A DNA stretch of 9,999 bases from Gammaproteobacteria bacterium (GTDB lineage Bacteria; Pseudomonadota; Gammaproteobacteria; BMS3Bbin11), in NCBI GenBank assembly GCA_030597275.1, contig JAUVSB010000036.1:1-9999 (forward strand). Direction: 5' to 3'. Positions 1 through 7,027 of this stretch are shown here, in pieces. A program made the position numbers and the translations under genes. Under the pieces are notes generated by a model, which saw nothing but the letters and a program-made list of their open reading frames with translations, was not told the origin of the DNA and did no database searches. The first letter of the stretch is position 1; each line of letters begins with the position of its first letter.

Positions 1-320
1 AATTCACCGAGATGGTGATCCACAAAACCAGCCCCATGCTGTATCAGCTGCTGGGTATATTCCTGCCACTGATAACCACCAATTGTGCCGTGCTGGGACT
101 GGCACTGCTTAACGTGCAGCAGGAACATAGTTTTGTCACCGCCACACTCTACGGTTTTGGTGCGGCAGTCGGTTTCTCACTGGTCCTTATCCTGTTCGCC
201 GCCATGCGTGAGCGGCTGGATGCTGCAGATGTGCCGCTACCTTTCAGAGGATCAGCCATAGCCCTGATCACCGCCGGACTGATGAGTCTTGCCTTCATGG
301 GCTTTACCGGGCTGGGTTAG
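1..320 (+). CDS. rnfA: Rnf complex subunit RnfA (RsxA), 3' part only
   Basis: This is the C-terminal ~105 residues of RnfA, an integral membrane subunit of the Rnf ion-translocating ferredoxin:NAD+ oxidoreductase. The reading frame is open from base 3 (Phe-Thr-Glu-Met...) and the start lies upstream of the window; the family is about 193 residues long. Visible are the conserved LLGIFLPLITTNCAVLG segment, whose TNC cysteine is known in the family to help ligand an intramembrane Fe-S centre shared with RnfE, and the terminal ALITAGLMSLAFMGF transmembrane helix. The APFRG-like loop appears as LPFRGSAIALI. It is followed after 16 bp by rnfB. RnfA and RnfE are paralogues, and the matching TNC segments can be seen in both. 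Identification rests on near-identity to remembered enterobacterial RsxA over the whole visible part. Confidence 0.97.
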   Translation, partial: FTEMVIHKTSPMLYQLLGIFLPLITTNCAVLGLALLNVQQEHSFVTATLYGFGAAVGFSLVLILFAAMRERLDAADVPLPFRGSAIALITAGLMSLAFMGFTGLG

Positions 321-336
321 GCTACATGGGCATCAT

Positions 337-885
337 ATGCTATTAACGATTCTTTCACTGGGTGTCCTGGCCAGCCTGTTTGGGCTGTTGCTGGGTTATT
401 CTTCTGTTCGCTTCCGCGTCGAAGGAGACCCACTGGCAGACAAAGTTGATTCACTACTGCCGCAGACCCAGTGCGGACAGTGCGGCTATCCCGGCTGTCG
501 TCCTTATGCCGAGGCATTGGTCAGTGGCGAGGCTGAACTTAATCTCTGCGTACCCGGTGGTGAAGATACCATTTCTGTGCTGGCAGAAACCCTGGGACGT
601 GAAGCCCTGCCTATATCAGATGAACACGCGAGTCATGTCCCTTCTCTGGCCGTCATCATAGAGGAGTACTGCATAGGTTGCACCAAGTGCATCCAGGCCT
701 GTCCCGTTGATGCCATTGTCGGTGCAGCGAAACAGATGCATACCGTTATCGCAGAAGAATGCACCGGATGTGAACTATGTGTACCCCCCTGCCCGGTAGA
801 TTGCATTGATATGCGTCCGATCAAACCGGATACCAGCACCTGGACCTGGCCGCAGCCACTAGTAGTCGGCGGGGTCAGAAACTGA
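337..885 (+). CDS. rnfB: Rnf complex Fe-S subunit RnfB (RsxB)
   Basis: RnfB is the membrane-anchored polyferredoxin that passes electrons from ferredoxin into the Rnf complex. The ATG at 337 gives 182 residues (E. coli about 192) and begins right at the hydrophobic anchor (residues 1-20). The frame is also open upstream to a TTG at 289, but that would add 16 residues inside rnfA, so 337 is preferred. The Fe-S domain follows with C46, C49, C54 and C71 (CGQCGYPGC...C). A two-cluster ferredoxin domain then carries C112/C115/C118/C122 and C142/C145/C148/C152. All ligands for three [4Fe-4S] clusters are present. No strong ribosome-binding site precedes 337. The stop overlaps the rnfC start by one base (TGATG), suggesting translational coupling. 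Confidence 0.97.
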   Translation: MLLTILSLGVLASLFGLLLGYSSVRFRVEGDPLADKVDSLLPQTQCGQCGYPGCRPYAEALVSGEAELNLCVPGGEDTISVLAETLGREALPISDEHASHVPSLAVIIEEYCIGCTKCIQACPVDAIVGAAKQMHTVIAEECTGCELCVPPCPVDCIDMRPIKPDTSTWTWPQPLVVGGVRN

Positions 886-2420
886 TGGCCAAACTGTATA
901 CATTTCCTGGCGGCCTCAAGCTCGAGGGTCACAAGGCCATCTCTACCAACCAGCCGATCAGCAAGGCCAATATCCCGGATCGCCTGTTTGTCCCGCTGAA
1001 CCAGAATATTGGCAGCCCTGCTGAATGCATCGTTGAAAAGGGGCAACGAGTATTAAAAGGCCAGATGATCGGCCGTGTTACTGATTATGTCGCTGTGCCC
1101 GTTCATGCACCGAGCTCCGGCACGGTAATTGATATCCAGAAATTTCCCGCCGCTCACGCCTCTGGGCTGCCCAGTGATGTCATCATTATCGAACCCGATG
1201 GCAAAGATGAGTGGTTGGAAAGGAAACCATTACCCGACATCACTGAGCTGGATCCAAGCGAACTGCGTAATATGATCCGTTGTGCGGGCATTGTTGGCCT
1301 CGGTGGTGCTGCATTTCCAACCTTCATCAAGCTCAACCCGGTAGGCCACCAGATCAAAACACTGATATTGAATGGTGCAGAATGTGAACCCTATATCAGC
1401 TGCGATGACATGCTGATGCGTGAACGGCCACATGAAATCATCGATGGCGCAAAAATCATGCGCCATGCGCTGAATGCCGCGTCAGTCATTATTGCTGTTG
1501 AGGATAACAAACCTGAAGCCATCGCCTCTCTGCAGACACTTGTCAATGATCTCGACTGGATGGAAGTACAAAGCATTCCTGCTATTTATCCCACTGGTGG
1601 GGAAAGACAGCTGGTCAAGGTATTAACCGGCAAAGATGTTCCCAGCCAGGGCCTGCCGCTGGATCTTGACCTGGTTGTCAGCAATGTCGCCACCGCCGCC
1701 GCGGTGCATCATGCACTCGACCATCAGCAGCCATTAATCTCCCGCATCATCACCGTTACCGGCTCCGGCGTCAGTTCACCACGCAATATTGAGGCCTTAA
1801 TAGGAACGCCGATGTCCGATCTTATCGAAATGGCCGGCGGTTATACTGAGGATGCTGATCGATTAATTATGGGTGGCCCGATGATGGGCATCACCTTAAA
1901 AACAGATGCCACACCGGTAGTCAAAGCCAGCAACTGCCTGCTGGTACAGACACCTGCTGATCACGCCACTGAGGCCATCTGCCGCCCCTGTATCCGCTGC
2001 GGTGAGTGCGTCAAAGTCTGCCCGGTAAAGTTATTGCCGCAGCAGCTGTACTGGTTCTCACAAGCTAAGAACCTGGATGGATTACAGACTCATCATCTAT
2101 TTGACTGTATCGAGTGTGGTTGTTGCTCCGTTGTCTGTCCTAGTCACATTCCCCTGGTACAGTACTTCCGCTATGGCAAATCAGAAAGCTGGAAGAAAGA
2201 ACAGGAAACGATTAAATCTGACCGGGCCCGTGAACGTACCGAAGCAAGAACAAAAAGGCTTGAACGCATAAAGGCAGAAAAAAAGGCACAACACGCTGCC
2301 CGGGCAAAAAAAACTGCAACAGCAAGCAATGATCGACAAAAAGAGATCCAGGCAGCCGTCGCCAGAACGAAAGCTAAAAAAGCCGAAAGCAGCAGCGGTA
2401 TCGACAGCCTAAATACGTAA
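885..2420 (+). CDS. rnfC: Rnf complex subunit RnfC (RsxC)
   Basis: RnfC is the peripheral subunit that binds NADH and FMN and exchanges electrons with the pyridine nucleotide. The 511-residue protein has an N-terminal RnfC/biotinyl-like region, then the glycine-rich GLGGAAFP stretch at residues 138-145 and NGAECEPY at 163-170, both typical of the Nuo51-like flavin/NAD fold. Two [4Fe-4S] motifs follow: C369/C372/C375/C379 and C408/C411/C414/C418. From about residue 430 the tail is rich in Lys, Arg, Ala and Glu and is probably helical or coiled coil. This tail is short: enterobacterial RsxC runs to about 740 residues with long Ala/Lys repeats. The start overlaps the rnfB stop by one base. The stop codon TAA (2418-2420) forms the first three bases of a heptamer repeat array. 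Confidence 0.97.
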   Translation: MAKLYTFPGGLKLEGHKAISTNQPISKANIPDRLFVPLNQNIGSPAECIVEKGQRVLKGQMIGRVTDYVAVPVHAPSSGTVIDIQKFPAAHASGLPSDVIIIEPDGKDEWLERKPLPDITELDPSELRNMIRCAGIVGLGGAAFPTFIKLNPVGHQIKTLILNGAECEPYISCDDMLMRERPHEIIDGAKIMRHALNAASVIIAVEDNKPEAIASLQTLVNDLDWMEVQSIPAIYPTGGERQLVKVLTGKDVPSQGLPLDLDLVVSNVATAAAVHHALDHQQPLISRIITVTGSGVSSPRNIEALIGTPMSDLIEMAGGYTEDADRLIMGGPMMGITLKTDATPVVKASNCLLVQTPADHATEAICRPCIRCGECVKVCPVKLLPQQLYWFSQAKNLDGLQTHHLFDCIECGCCSVVCPSHIPLVQYFRYGKSESWKKEQETIKSDRARERTEARTKRLERIKAEKKAQHAARAKKTATASNDRQKEIQAAVARTKAKKAESSSGIDSLNT

Positions 2421-2445
2421 TACATAAAACCTAATACCTAAAACT
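2418..2445 (+). repeat. Heptamer tandem array between rnfC and rnfD
   Basis: Four tandem heptamers are read on this strand: TAATACA, TAAAACC, TAATACC, TAAAACT. They alternate TAATAC and TAAAAC cores, so the array is also two copies of a 14 bp unit. The first heptamer begins with the rnfC stop codon. The array fills most of the 34 bp rnfC-rnfD gap, where other rnf junctions overlap or nearly so. An inverted, closely matching array lies at 8605-8639 after the oppA-like gene. It resembles the short tandemly repeated heptanucleotide elements known from cyanobacteria in form only; its function is unknown. Confidence 0.8.
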
Positions 2446-2454
2446 TTCTTTTAT

Positions 2455-3513
2455 ATGGAATTCAGCCAACTACAACATTACTCTCCCCACACACCGGCAC
2501 AGGCCAGTGTCAGCCGTGTGATGCTAAATGTCATGCTTGCCCTGATACCGGGAATCGTGGTCTATATTTTCTTTTTTGGCTGGGGCGTACTGGTCAATAT
2601 CGTGCTCGCCTCTATTTTTGCACTACTGGCTGAAAGCCTGGTTCTTGCAGTACGAAAACGCCCGGTATTTACAACCCTGCTGGATGGCTCTGCATTGCTG
2701 ACCGGCATCCTGCTGGCACTCGCTTTACCATCCCACAGCGCATGGTGGGTGATAGCAGTCGGTGTTTTCTTTGCCATTATAATTGCCAAACAACTCTATG
2801 GTGGACTGGGGCTCAATCCGTTCAACCCTGCCATGACTGGATATGTAGTATTGCTAATTTCCTTTCCACTGGAAATGACTCGATGGAGTCCTCCGCTGGA
2901 ACTGGCTGAACAGTCACTTAGCCTAATTGAGGCCTTCCGTTACAGCTTCAGCGGCTATTTGCCATCCTCCATGGACCTGGACATGATCAGCCTTGCCACA
3001 CCGCTGGATATAGCCCGTGAACGTGTGGATATGGGAATGAAGCTGTCGGCAGTTAGAAGCGAGTTCAGTATATTCAGTCTGTTGTCCGGTAAAGGCACGG
3101 AATGGATCAATGTTGCCTTCCTTGCAGGTGGAATATGGCTGCTCTTTATACGGCTGATAGACTGGCGCATTCCCGCTTCGTTATTACTGGCTATGGGTGC
3201 TGCTGCCGGTGTGTTCTGGTTAATCAATCCGGAACAGTATTTATCACCGTTGTTTCATTTGTTTGCCGGTGCCACCATGCTCGGTGCTTTCTTTATCGCC
3301 ACCGACCCGGTTACCGCCAGTACCACGCCTGTCGGTCGACTGATATTCGGTGCTGGCTGCGGCCTTCTGATTTATATCATTCGCAGCGGGGGTGGTTACC
3401 CTGACGGTGTAGCCTTCGCCGTACTGCTGATGAATCTCTCTGCTCCATTGATAGACCACTTCAGCCAACCACGCATCACCGGCTACAAAAAACCAGAAGA
3501 GCCTAAGCCATGA
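2455..3513 (+). CDS. rnfD: Rnf complex membrane subunit RnfD (RsxD)
   Basis: RnfD is a polytopic membrane subunit homologous to NqrB that carries covalently bound FMN and forms part of the ion-translocating core. The length (352 residues) equals that of E. coli RsxD. Conserved stretches include the N-terminal SPHTPAQASVSRVMLNVMLALIP-like region, DGSALLTGILLALALP, GLGLNPFNPAMTGY, and the C-terminal ATDPVTASTTPVGR loop with PDGVAFAVLLMN. The flavinylation site is the DxxSxAT motif at residues 176-182, with T182 the expected FMN attachment residue (equivalent to T187 of Vibrio RnfD). The ATG at 2455 is the only plausible start, because an in-frame TAA lies at 2425-2427. No Shine-Dalgarno-like sequence precedes it. 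The stop overlaps the rnfG start by four bases. Confidence 0.97.
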   Translation: MEFSQLQHYSPHTPAQASVSRVMLNVMLALIPGIVVYIFFFGWGVLVNIVLASIFALLAESLVLAVRKRPVFTTLLDGSALLTGILLALALPSHSAWWVIAVGVFFAIIIAKQLYGGLGLNPFNPAMTGYVVLLISFPLEMTRWSPPLELAEQSLSLIEAFRYSFSGYLPSSMDLDMISLATPLDIARERVDMGMKLSAVRSEFSIFSLLSGKGTEWINVAFLAGGIWLLFIRLIDWRIPASLLLAMGAAAGVFWLINPEQYLSPLFHLFAGATMLGAFFIATDPVTASTTPVGRLIFGAGCGLLIYIIRSGGGYPDGVAFAVLLMNLSAPLIDHFSQPRITGYKKPEEPKP

Positions 3514-4124
3514 AGTCAGGTGTCATAAGCCGTTCTGGATTAAAACTGGGCCTTGCTGGTGCCATTGTCATCGGACTGGTAACACTGGTTTATCATTTCA
3601 CCCATGATGCCATAGTGGAAAGTGAATACCAGGCACTGCTGTTGGCGCTCAATAGTATTATCCCTGAAGAAAGCCACGATAACGATATCGTCGAGGACAC
3701 CCGGACCTTGCCAGCCAGCAAAGAACTTGGATTAAAAAAAGACAGCCTGATCTATCGTGCACGTAAGCAGGGTGAAATATTTGCCGTTGCCTTCCCTGTG
3801 ACAGCACCCGATGGTTATAGCGGCCCAATCAATCTGCTGCTCGCGATTGATCTACAGGGCAAGATCCTCGGTGTACGGGTGGTCAGCCACCTGGAAACAC
3901 CCGGTCTCGGAGACCGTATCGAAAGTCGACGCAGCAACTGGTTACAGCAGTTTCCCGGTAAAAGCATGGAAAACCCATCCCATGAAGACTGGAAAGTAAA
4001 AAAAGATGGCGGTGTATTTGATCAGTTTACCGGTGCCACGATTACTCCCCGCAAAGTCATCAAGGCTATCCACAAGGCACTGATGTATGCTGAAGCTGAA
4101 CCCGGAGTATTTTTCGATGAATAA
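3510..4124 (+). CDS. rnfG: Rnf complex FMN subunit RnfG (RsxG)
   Basis: RnfG is an FMN-binding subunit anchored by one transmembrane helix with its flavin domain outside the cytoplasmic membrane; it is homologous to NqrC. The 204-residue product has an N-terminal hydrophobic helix (about residues 9-30), the family motif SHLETPGLGDRIE in the FMN-binding domain, and the flavinylation sequence DQFTGAT, with T177 as the expected covalent FMN site (T174/T175 in relatives). The length matches E. coli RsxG (206). It overlaps rnfD by four bases and rnfE by eight. The FMN transferase ApbE needed to load T177 and RnfD T182 is not in this window. Confidence 0.97.
   Translation: MKSGVISRSGLKLGLAGAIVIGLVTLVYHFTHDAIVESEYQALLLALNSIIPEESHDNDIVEDTRTLPASKELGLKKDSLIYRARKQGEIFAVAFPVTAPDGYSGPINLLLAIDLQGKILGVRVVSHLETPGLGDRIESRRSNWLQQFPGKSMENPSHEDWKVKKDGGVFDQFTGATITPRKVIKAIHKALMYAEAEPGVFFDE
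4104..4107 (+). promoter_or_regulatory. Ribosome-binding site deciding the rnfE start
   Basis: GGAG inside the end of rnfG lies nine bases before the ATG at 4117. It favours that start over the in-frame upstream ATG at 4087. Confidence 0.6.
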
Positions 4125-4839
4125 TCCTCAACTAATAAACACCAACTACTCAAAAATTGTCCAGGATGGGCTGTGGAACAACAACCCGGCACTGGCCCAG
4201 GTGCTGGGACTGTGCCCACTGCTTGCCGTTTCAGGCACAGTCATCAATGCACTGGCCCTGGGTGTGGCCACCATGCTGGTTCTGGTTGCATCGAACCTGG
4301 CCGTTTCCCTGTTGCGACAATACATCCCGAACGAGATTCGCATCCCTATTTTTGTTTTGATTATTGCCGGTTTTGTCACCATCGTTGAACACCTGATGCA
4401 TGCCTATCTCTACAATCTCTATACCGTACTAGGCATCTTTGTACCTTTGATCGTCACCAACTGCGCCATCATTGGACGCGCGGAAGGCTTTGCATCTAAA
4501 CATTCTCCGATGCCATCTATTATCGATGGTATCAGCATGGGGCTTGGCTTTACCGGCGTACTGGTTGCCCTCGGGGTAATGAGGGAAATACTGGCTCAGG
4601 GCACACTGTTTGCTGATGCCAACATTATGCTTGGGCAATGGGCGAAAACTGTCACTATATTTGAAGATTACGATGGATTCCTGCTCGCCGCATTACCACC
4701 TGGTGCGTTCATTGGATTAGGGCTGCTGTTGGCACTTAAAAATGTCATTGACCAGAACATGCGTAAACGTCAGAGCAGCCGTTTAACTGTAGAAGTTTTA
4801 GATTCTAATGCAGTAGCCGTCATTTCCCAGCCTGACTGA
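4117..4839 (+). CDS. rnfE: Rnf complex subunit RnfE (RsxE)
   Basis: RnfE is an integral membrane subunit paralogous to RnfA and homologous to NqrD; together they form the membrane core of the Rnf pump. The ATG at 4117 gives 240 residues (E. coli RsxE 231). It sits behind a GGAG and matches the usual N-terminus (IVQDGLWNNNPALAQ). An ATG at 4087 is in frame but would lengthen the protein by ten unconserved residues and deepen the rnfG overlap. Conserved elements are LGLCPLLAVS, NEIRIPIFVLIIA, the GIFVPLIVTNCAIIGRAE segment with the Fe-S-centre cysteine, and the LPPGAFIGLGLLLA terminal helix. The C-terminal tail after about residue 217 is hydrophilic and not recognisable. Two bases separate its stop from nth. 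Confidence 0.96.
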   Translation: MNNPQLINTNYSKIVQDGLWNNNPALAQVLGLCPLLAVSGTVINALALGVATMLVLVASNLAVSLLRQYIPNEIRIPIFVLIIAGFVTIVEHLMHAYLYNLYTVLGIFVPLIVTNCAIIGRAEGFASKHSPMPSIIDGISMGLGFTGVLVALGVMREILAQGTLFADANIMLGQWAKTVTIFEDYDGFLLAALPPGAFIGLGLLLALKNVIDQNMRKRQSSRLTVEVLDSNAVAVISQPD

Positions 4840-4841
4840 CC

Positions 4842-5477
4842 ATGAACCGCGACAAGCGTATAGAAATCTTCGAATTACTGAAGAACGAGAACCCGAGCCC
4901 ACAGACAGAACTCGCGCATACATCACCCTTTGAACTGCTGATTTCTGTCATCCTGTCTGCCCAGGCGACTGATGTCGGGGTCAACAAAGCAACGAAGAAG
5001 CTTTATCCCATCGCCAACACGGCTCAATCAATACACGAATTGGGCATCGACGGCCTGAAAAATTACATTAGAACAATCGGTCTATTCAATACCAAGGCAG
5101 AAAACATTATCAAAACCTGTGCTATTCTTATTGATAAATATGGGGGACAGGTACCGTCAACGCGCGCAGAACTTGAGGCATTACCCGGCGTAGGCAGAAA
5201 AACGGCTAATGTTGTTCTGAATACTGCCTTTGGGCAGCCAACGATTGCCGTTGATACACATATATACCGTGTATCCAACCGCACAGGTATAGCAAAAGGC
5301 AAGACTGTGCGAGAAGTCGAGGACAGATTGCTGCGACTGGTACCTGACCAATATAAACAAGATGCTCATCACTGGCTGATACTGCATGGACGTTACACCT
5401 GCATCGCACGCAAACCACGCTGTGGCAGTTGCATCATCCATGACCTATGTGAATATAGAAAGAAAACAGAAACATGA
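4842..5477 (+). CDS. nth: Endonuclease III, DNA glycosylase/AP lyase
   Basis: Nth removes oxidised pyrimidines from DNA and cleaves the abasic site, acting in cytoplasmic base excision repair. The protein is 211 residues, the same length as E. coli Nth, and aligns without gaps from memory. The helix-hairpin-helix LPGVGRKTANVV holds catalytic lysine K120 (codon 5199-5201), and the catalytic aspartate is D138 (codon 5253-5255) in VDTHIYRV. The [4Fe-4S] ligands C187, C194, C197 and C203 are all present in the C-terminal CIARKPRCGSC...C motif. The gene starts two bases after rnfE with no clear Shine-Dalgarno and its stop overlaps the next gene by four bases. The rnfE-nth linkage is a standard gammaproteobacterial arrangement; its functional reason is not established. 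Confidence 0.97.
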   Translation: MNRDKRIEIFELLKNENPSPQTELAHTSPFELLISVILSAQATDVGVNKATKKLYPIANTAQSIHELGIDGLKNYIRTIGLFNTKAENIIKTCAILIDKYGGQVPSTRAELEALPGVGRKTANVVLNTAFGQPTIAVDTHIYRVSNRTGIAKGKTVREVEDRLLRLVPDQYKQDAHHWLILHGRYTCIARKPRCGSCIIHDLCEYRKKTET

Positions 5478-6571
5478 ATGCACCGATAGCAACCGGACTG
5501 AGTTACGGCACGCACCCAATTATTGAGCATGCTGCCAGAGCGGTAAAAATTGCGCTGGAAAAGGCCGATATCACTCAGGCTGAGAGTGTTTTATTGTTCA
5601 TGACACCCGAATATTCCGATGAGGCTGAAGCCGCTGTACGCCTGGCGGCGCGCACCGCGGGCTGCCTGCAGGTTTCTGGCTGTATCGGTTATGGTATTTT
5701 GACGGATCATGACTGGATACTCGATAGTCCGGGCATCGCTGCCATGGTTTTCGGTAAAGGGACTGCCATCTCTCCGCGAACATCTGATACTGCTGATGCC
5801 TTTCTTTCCTTTGGCACACCCCATGGTTTCGACCCTAACTGGCTGCATGACACGGCACCTCATATAGGAGCTATCGCATCCGATCCATTAGGACAGGGAA
5901 ATTATACCCATTGGCAGGGATCTCGAATAAAACCGGATAACTGTGTCGAGCTGGCAATCAATAATGTCAATGCAGGTTTTGCCATCGCGCAAAGCTTTAA
6001 AACACTGACGAGTCCGAGCGTTATTGACGCTGCTGATGGTCTGGATGTGGTCAGTATTGAAAATTCACCGGCACTGGATGTGCTGCTTGATGCCTTGCCG
6101 GCATCGATAAAGAAAAGCGAACTCCCCCTGCACCTGCTGCTCGGCGGCGTCACATTTGGACAAACAGATAGCGCAATCAGCGAAGGCCGCTTTCATCTCG
6201 ACCACATCATATCCACCAATCCTGAAAGTCATTCCATTACGCTGACCTCTGAACTTCAACCGGGCGAACATATTTTCCTTGCTATCCGTGACACCTACTC
6301 CGCTGAGCTTGGCATGAGACAGGCGGTAGACAACGCAACAAAAAAACTGCGGGACAAACCCGATTTTGGCTTCATGTTCCCCTGCCTGGGGCGTGGTCCC
6401 TCATTTTATGGCGGACGCGACAGGGATATCGAAATACTAAGAGAATCACACCCCGATATGCCCTTTATCGGCTTCTATGGCAATGGTGAAATCGGGCCTT
6501 TAAAAGACGGTAATCATACCTATCAATATTCGACCAGCCTGGGTCTGTTTAAAATAAAGAATAACCAGTGA
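5474..6571 (+). CDS. FIST domain sensory protein
   Basis: This 365-residue soluble protein has the FIST_N and FIST_C domain architecture. FIST domains are predicted ligand-sensing modules, thought to bind small molecules such as amino acids, and are often linked to signal-transduction proteins. FIST_N runs from about residue 25 to 200, with the typical LLFMTPEYSDEAEAAVR and VSGCIGYGIL stretches. FIST_C spans about 220-350, with the diagnostic PDFGFMFPCLGRGPSFYG and MPFIGFYGNGEIGP segments. No transmembrane segment, kinase, GGDEF or other output domain is attached, so it is a stand-alone sensor-like protein whose partner is unknown. It overlaps nth by four bases (ATGA), with an AGAAAG-type purine stretch upstream inside nth, and precedes the DUF1841 gene by 21 bp. 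Confidence 0.88.
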   Translation: MNAPIATGLSYGTHPIIEHAARAVKIALEKADITQAESVLLFMTPEYSDEAEAAVRLAARTAGCLQVSGCIGYGILTDHDWILDSPGIAAMVFGKGTAISPRTSDTADAFLSFGTPHGFDPNWLHDTAPHIGAIASDPLGQGNYTHWQGSRIKPDNCVELAINNVNAGFAIAQSFKTLTSPSVIDAADGLDVVSIENSPALDVLLDALPASIKKSELPLHLLLGGVTFGQTDSAISEGRFHLDHIISTNPESHSITLTSELQPGEHIFLAIRDTYSAELGMRQAVDNATKKLRDKPDFGFMFPCLGRGPSFYGGRDRDIEILRESHPDMPFIGFYGNGEIGPLKDGNHTYQYSTSLGLFKIKNNQ

Positions 6572-6592
6572 TCCCTGTCAAGTGAGCATCTA

Positions 6593-7027
6593 ATGAGTCT
6601 TTACGGAAAAGATCGCGGCAGCATGCGGCAGGTGTTCTTTAATACCTGGCAGAAATACAAACGGTCGCAAGCGCTTCAGGGTGTCGAGCCTCTACTGATT
6701 GATACCATCCTGCTGCACCCGGAATACCATGCCATTCTGGATGATCCAGAATCCCACATGGACCGTGACTACCCGCCTGAACAAGGGATGGAAAACCCCT
6801 TCCTGCACATGAGTCTTCACATGACCATTGAAGAACAATTATCGATGGATAACCCTGCTGGCACTCGTCAACACTTCGACACTCTGCAACAATCCCGCGA
6901 ACATCATGATGCCCTGCATATCCTGCTGGAATGTCTGGCAGAAGCAGTGTGGAAAGCACAAAGGCATGAATCCAGTGATCTGGAGAAAGATTACCTGGCT
7001 TGTGTCATTGAACAGGTGAGGAAATGA
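6593..7027 (+). CDS. DUF1841 family protein
   Basis: This 144-residue soluble protein matches the uncharacterised proteobacterial DUF1841 family. The evidence is the N-terminal RQVFFNTWQKYKRSQ-type opening, the PLLIDTILLHPEYHAILDD stretch, and the central ENPFLHMSLHMTIEEQLSMD motif. A His-rich helix EHHDALHILLECLAEAVW follows. The spaced histidines and acidic residues could make a metal-binding helical bundle, but that is inference and no function is known for the family. The ATG at 6593 is preferred over an in-frame ATG at 6623, because family members start about ten residues before the RxxFF motif; the upstream AAGTGAG is a modest ribosome-binding site. It follows the FIST gene by 21 bp and overlaps the downstream peptide-binding protein gene by four bases. 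Confidence 0.82.
   Translation: MSLYGKDRGSMRQVFFNTWQKYKRSQALQGVEPLLIDTILLHPEYHAILDDPESHMDRDYPPEQGMENPFLHMSLHMTIEEQLSMDNPAGTRQHFDTLQQSREHHDALHILLECLAEAVWKAQRHESSDLEKDYLACVIEQVRK
7014..7020 (+). promoter_or_regulatory. Ribosome-binding site of the oppA-like gene
   Basis: AGGTGAG inside the end of the DUF1841 gene lies just before the ATG at 7024. It is the clearest Shine-Dalgarno-like site in the window and supports that start. Confidence 0.55.

Noticed and set aside
289..336. Upstream TTG start for rnfB
   Set aside because: It would place 16 unconserved residues before the membrane anchor and overlap rnfA by 32 bp; the ATG at 337 fits the family N-terminus.
633..1046. 137-codon minus-strand ORF across rnfB and rnfC
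   Set aside because: It is antisense to well-conserved rnfB/rnfC coding sequence and shows no family features; a shadow frame.
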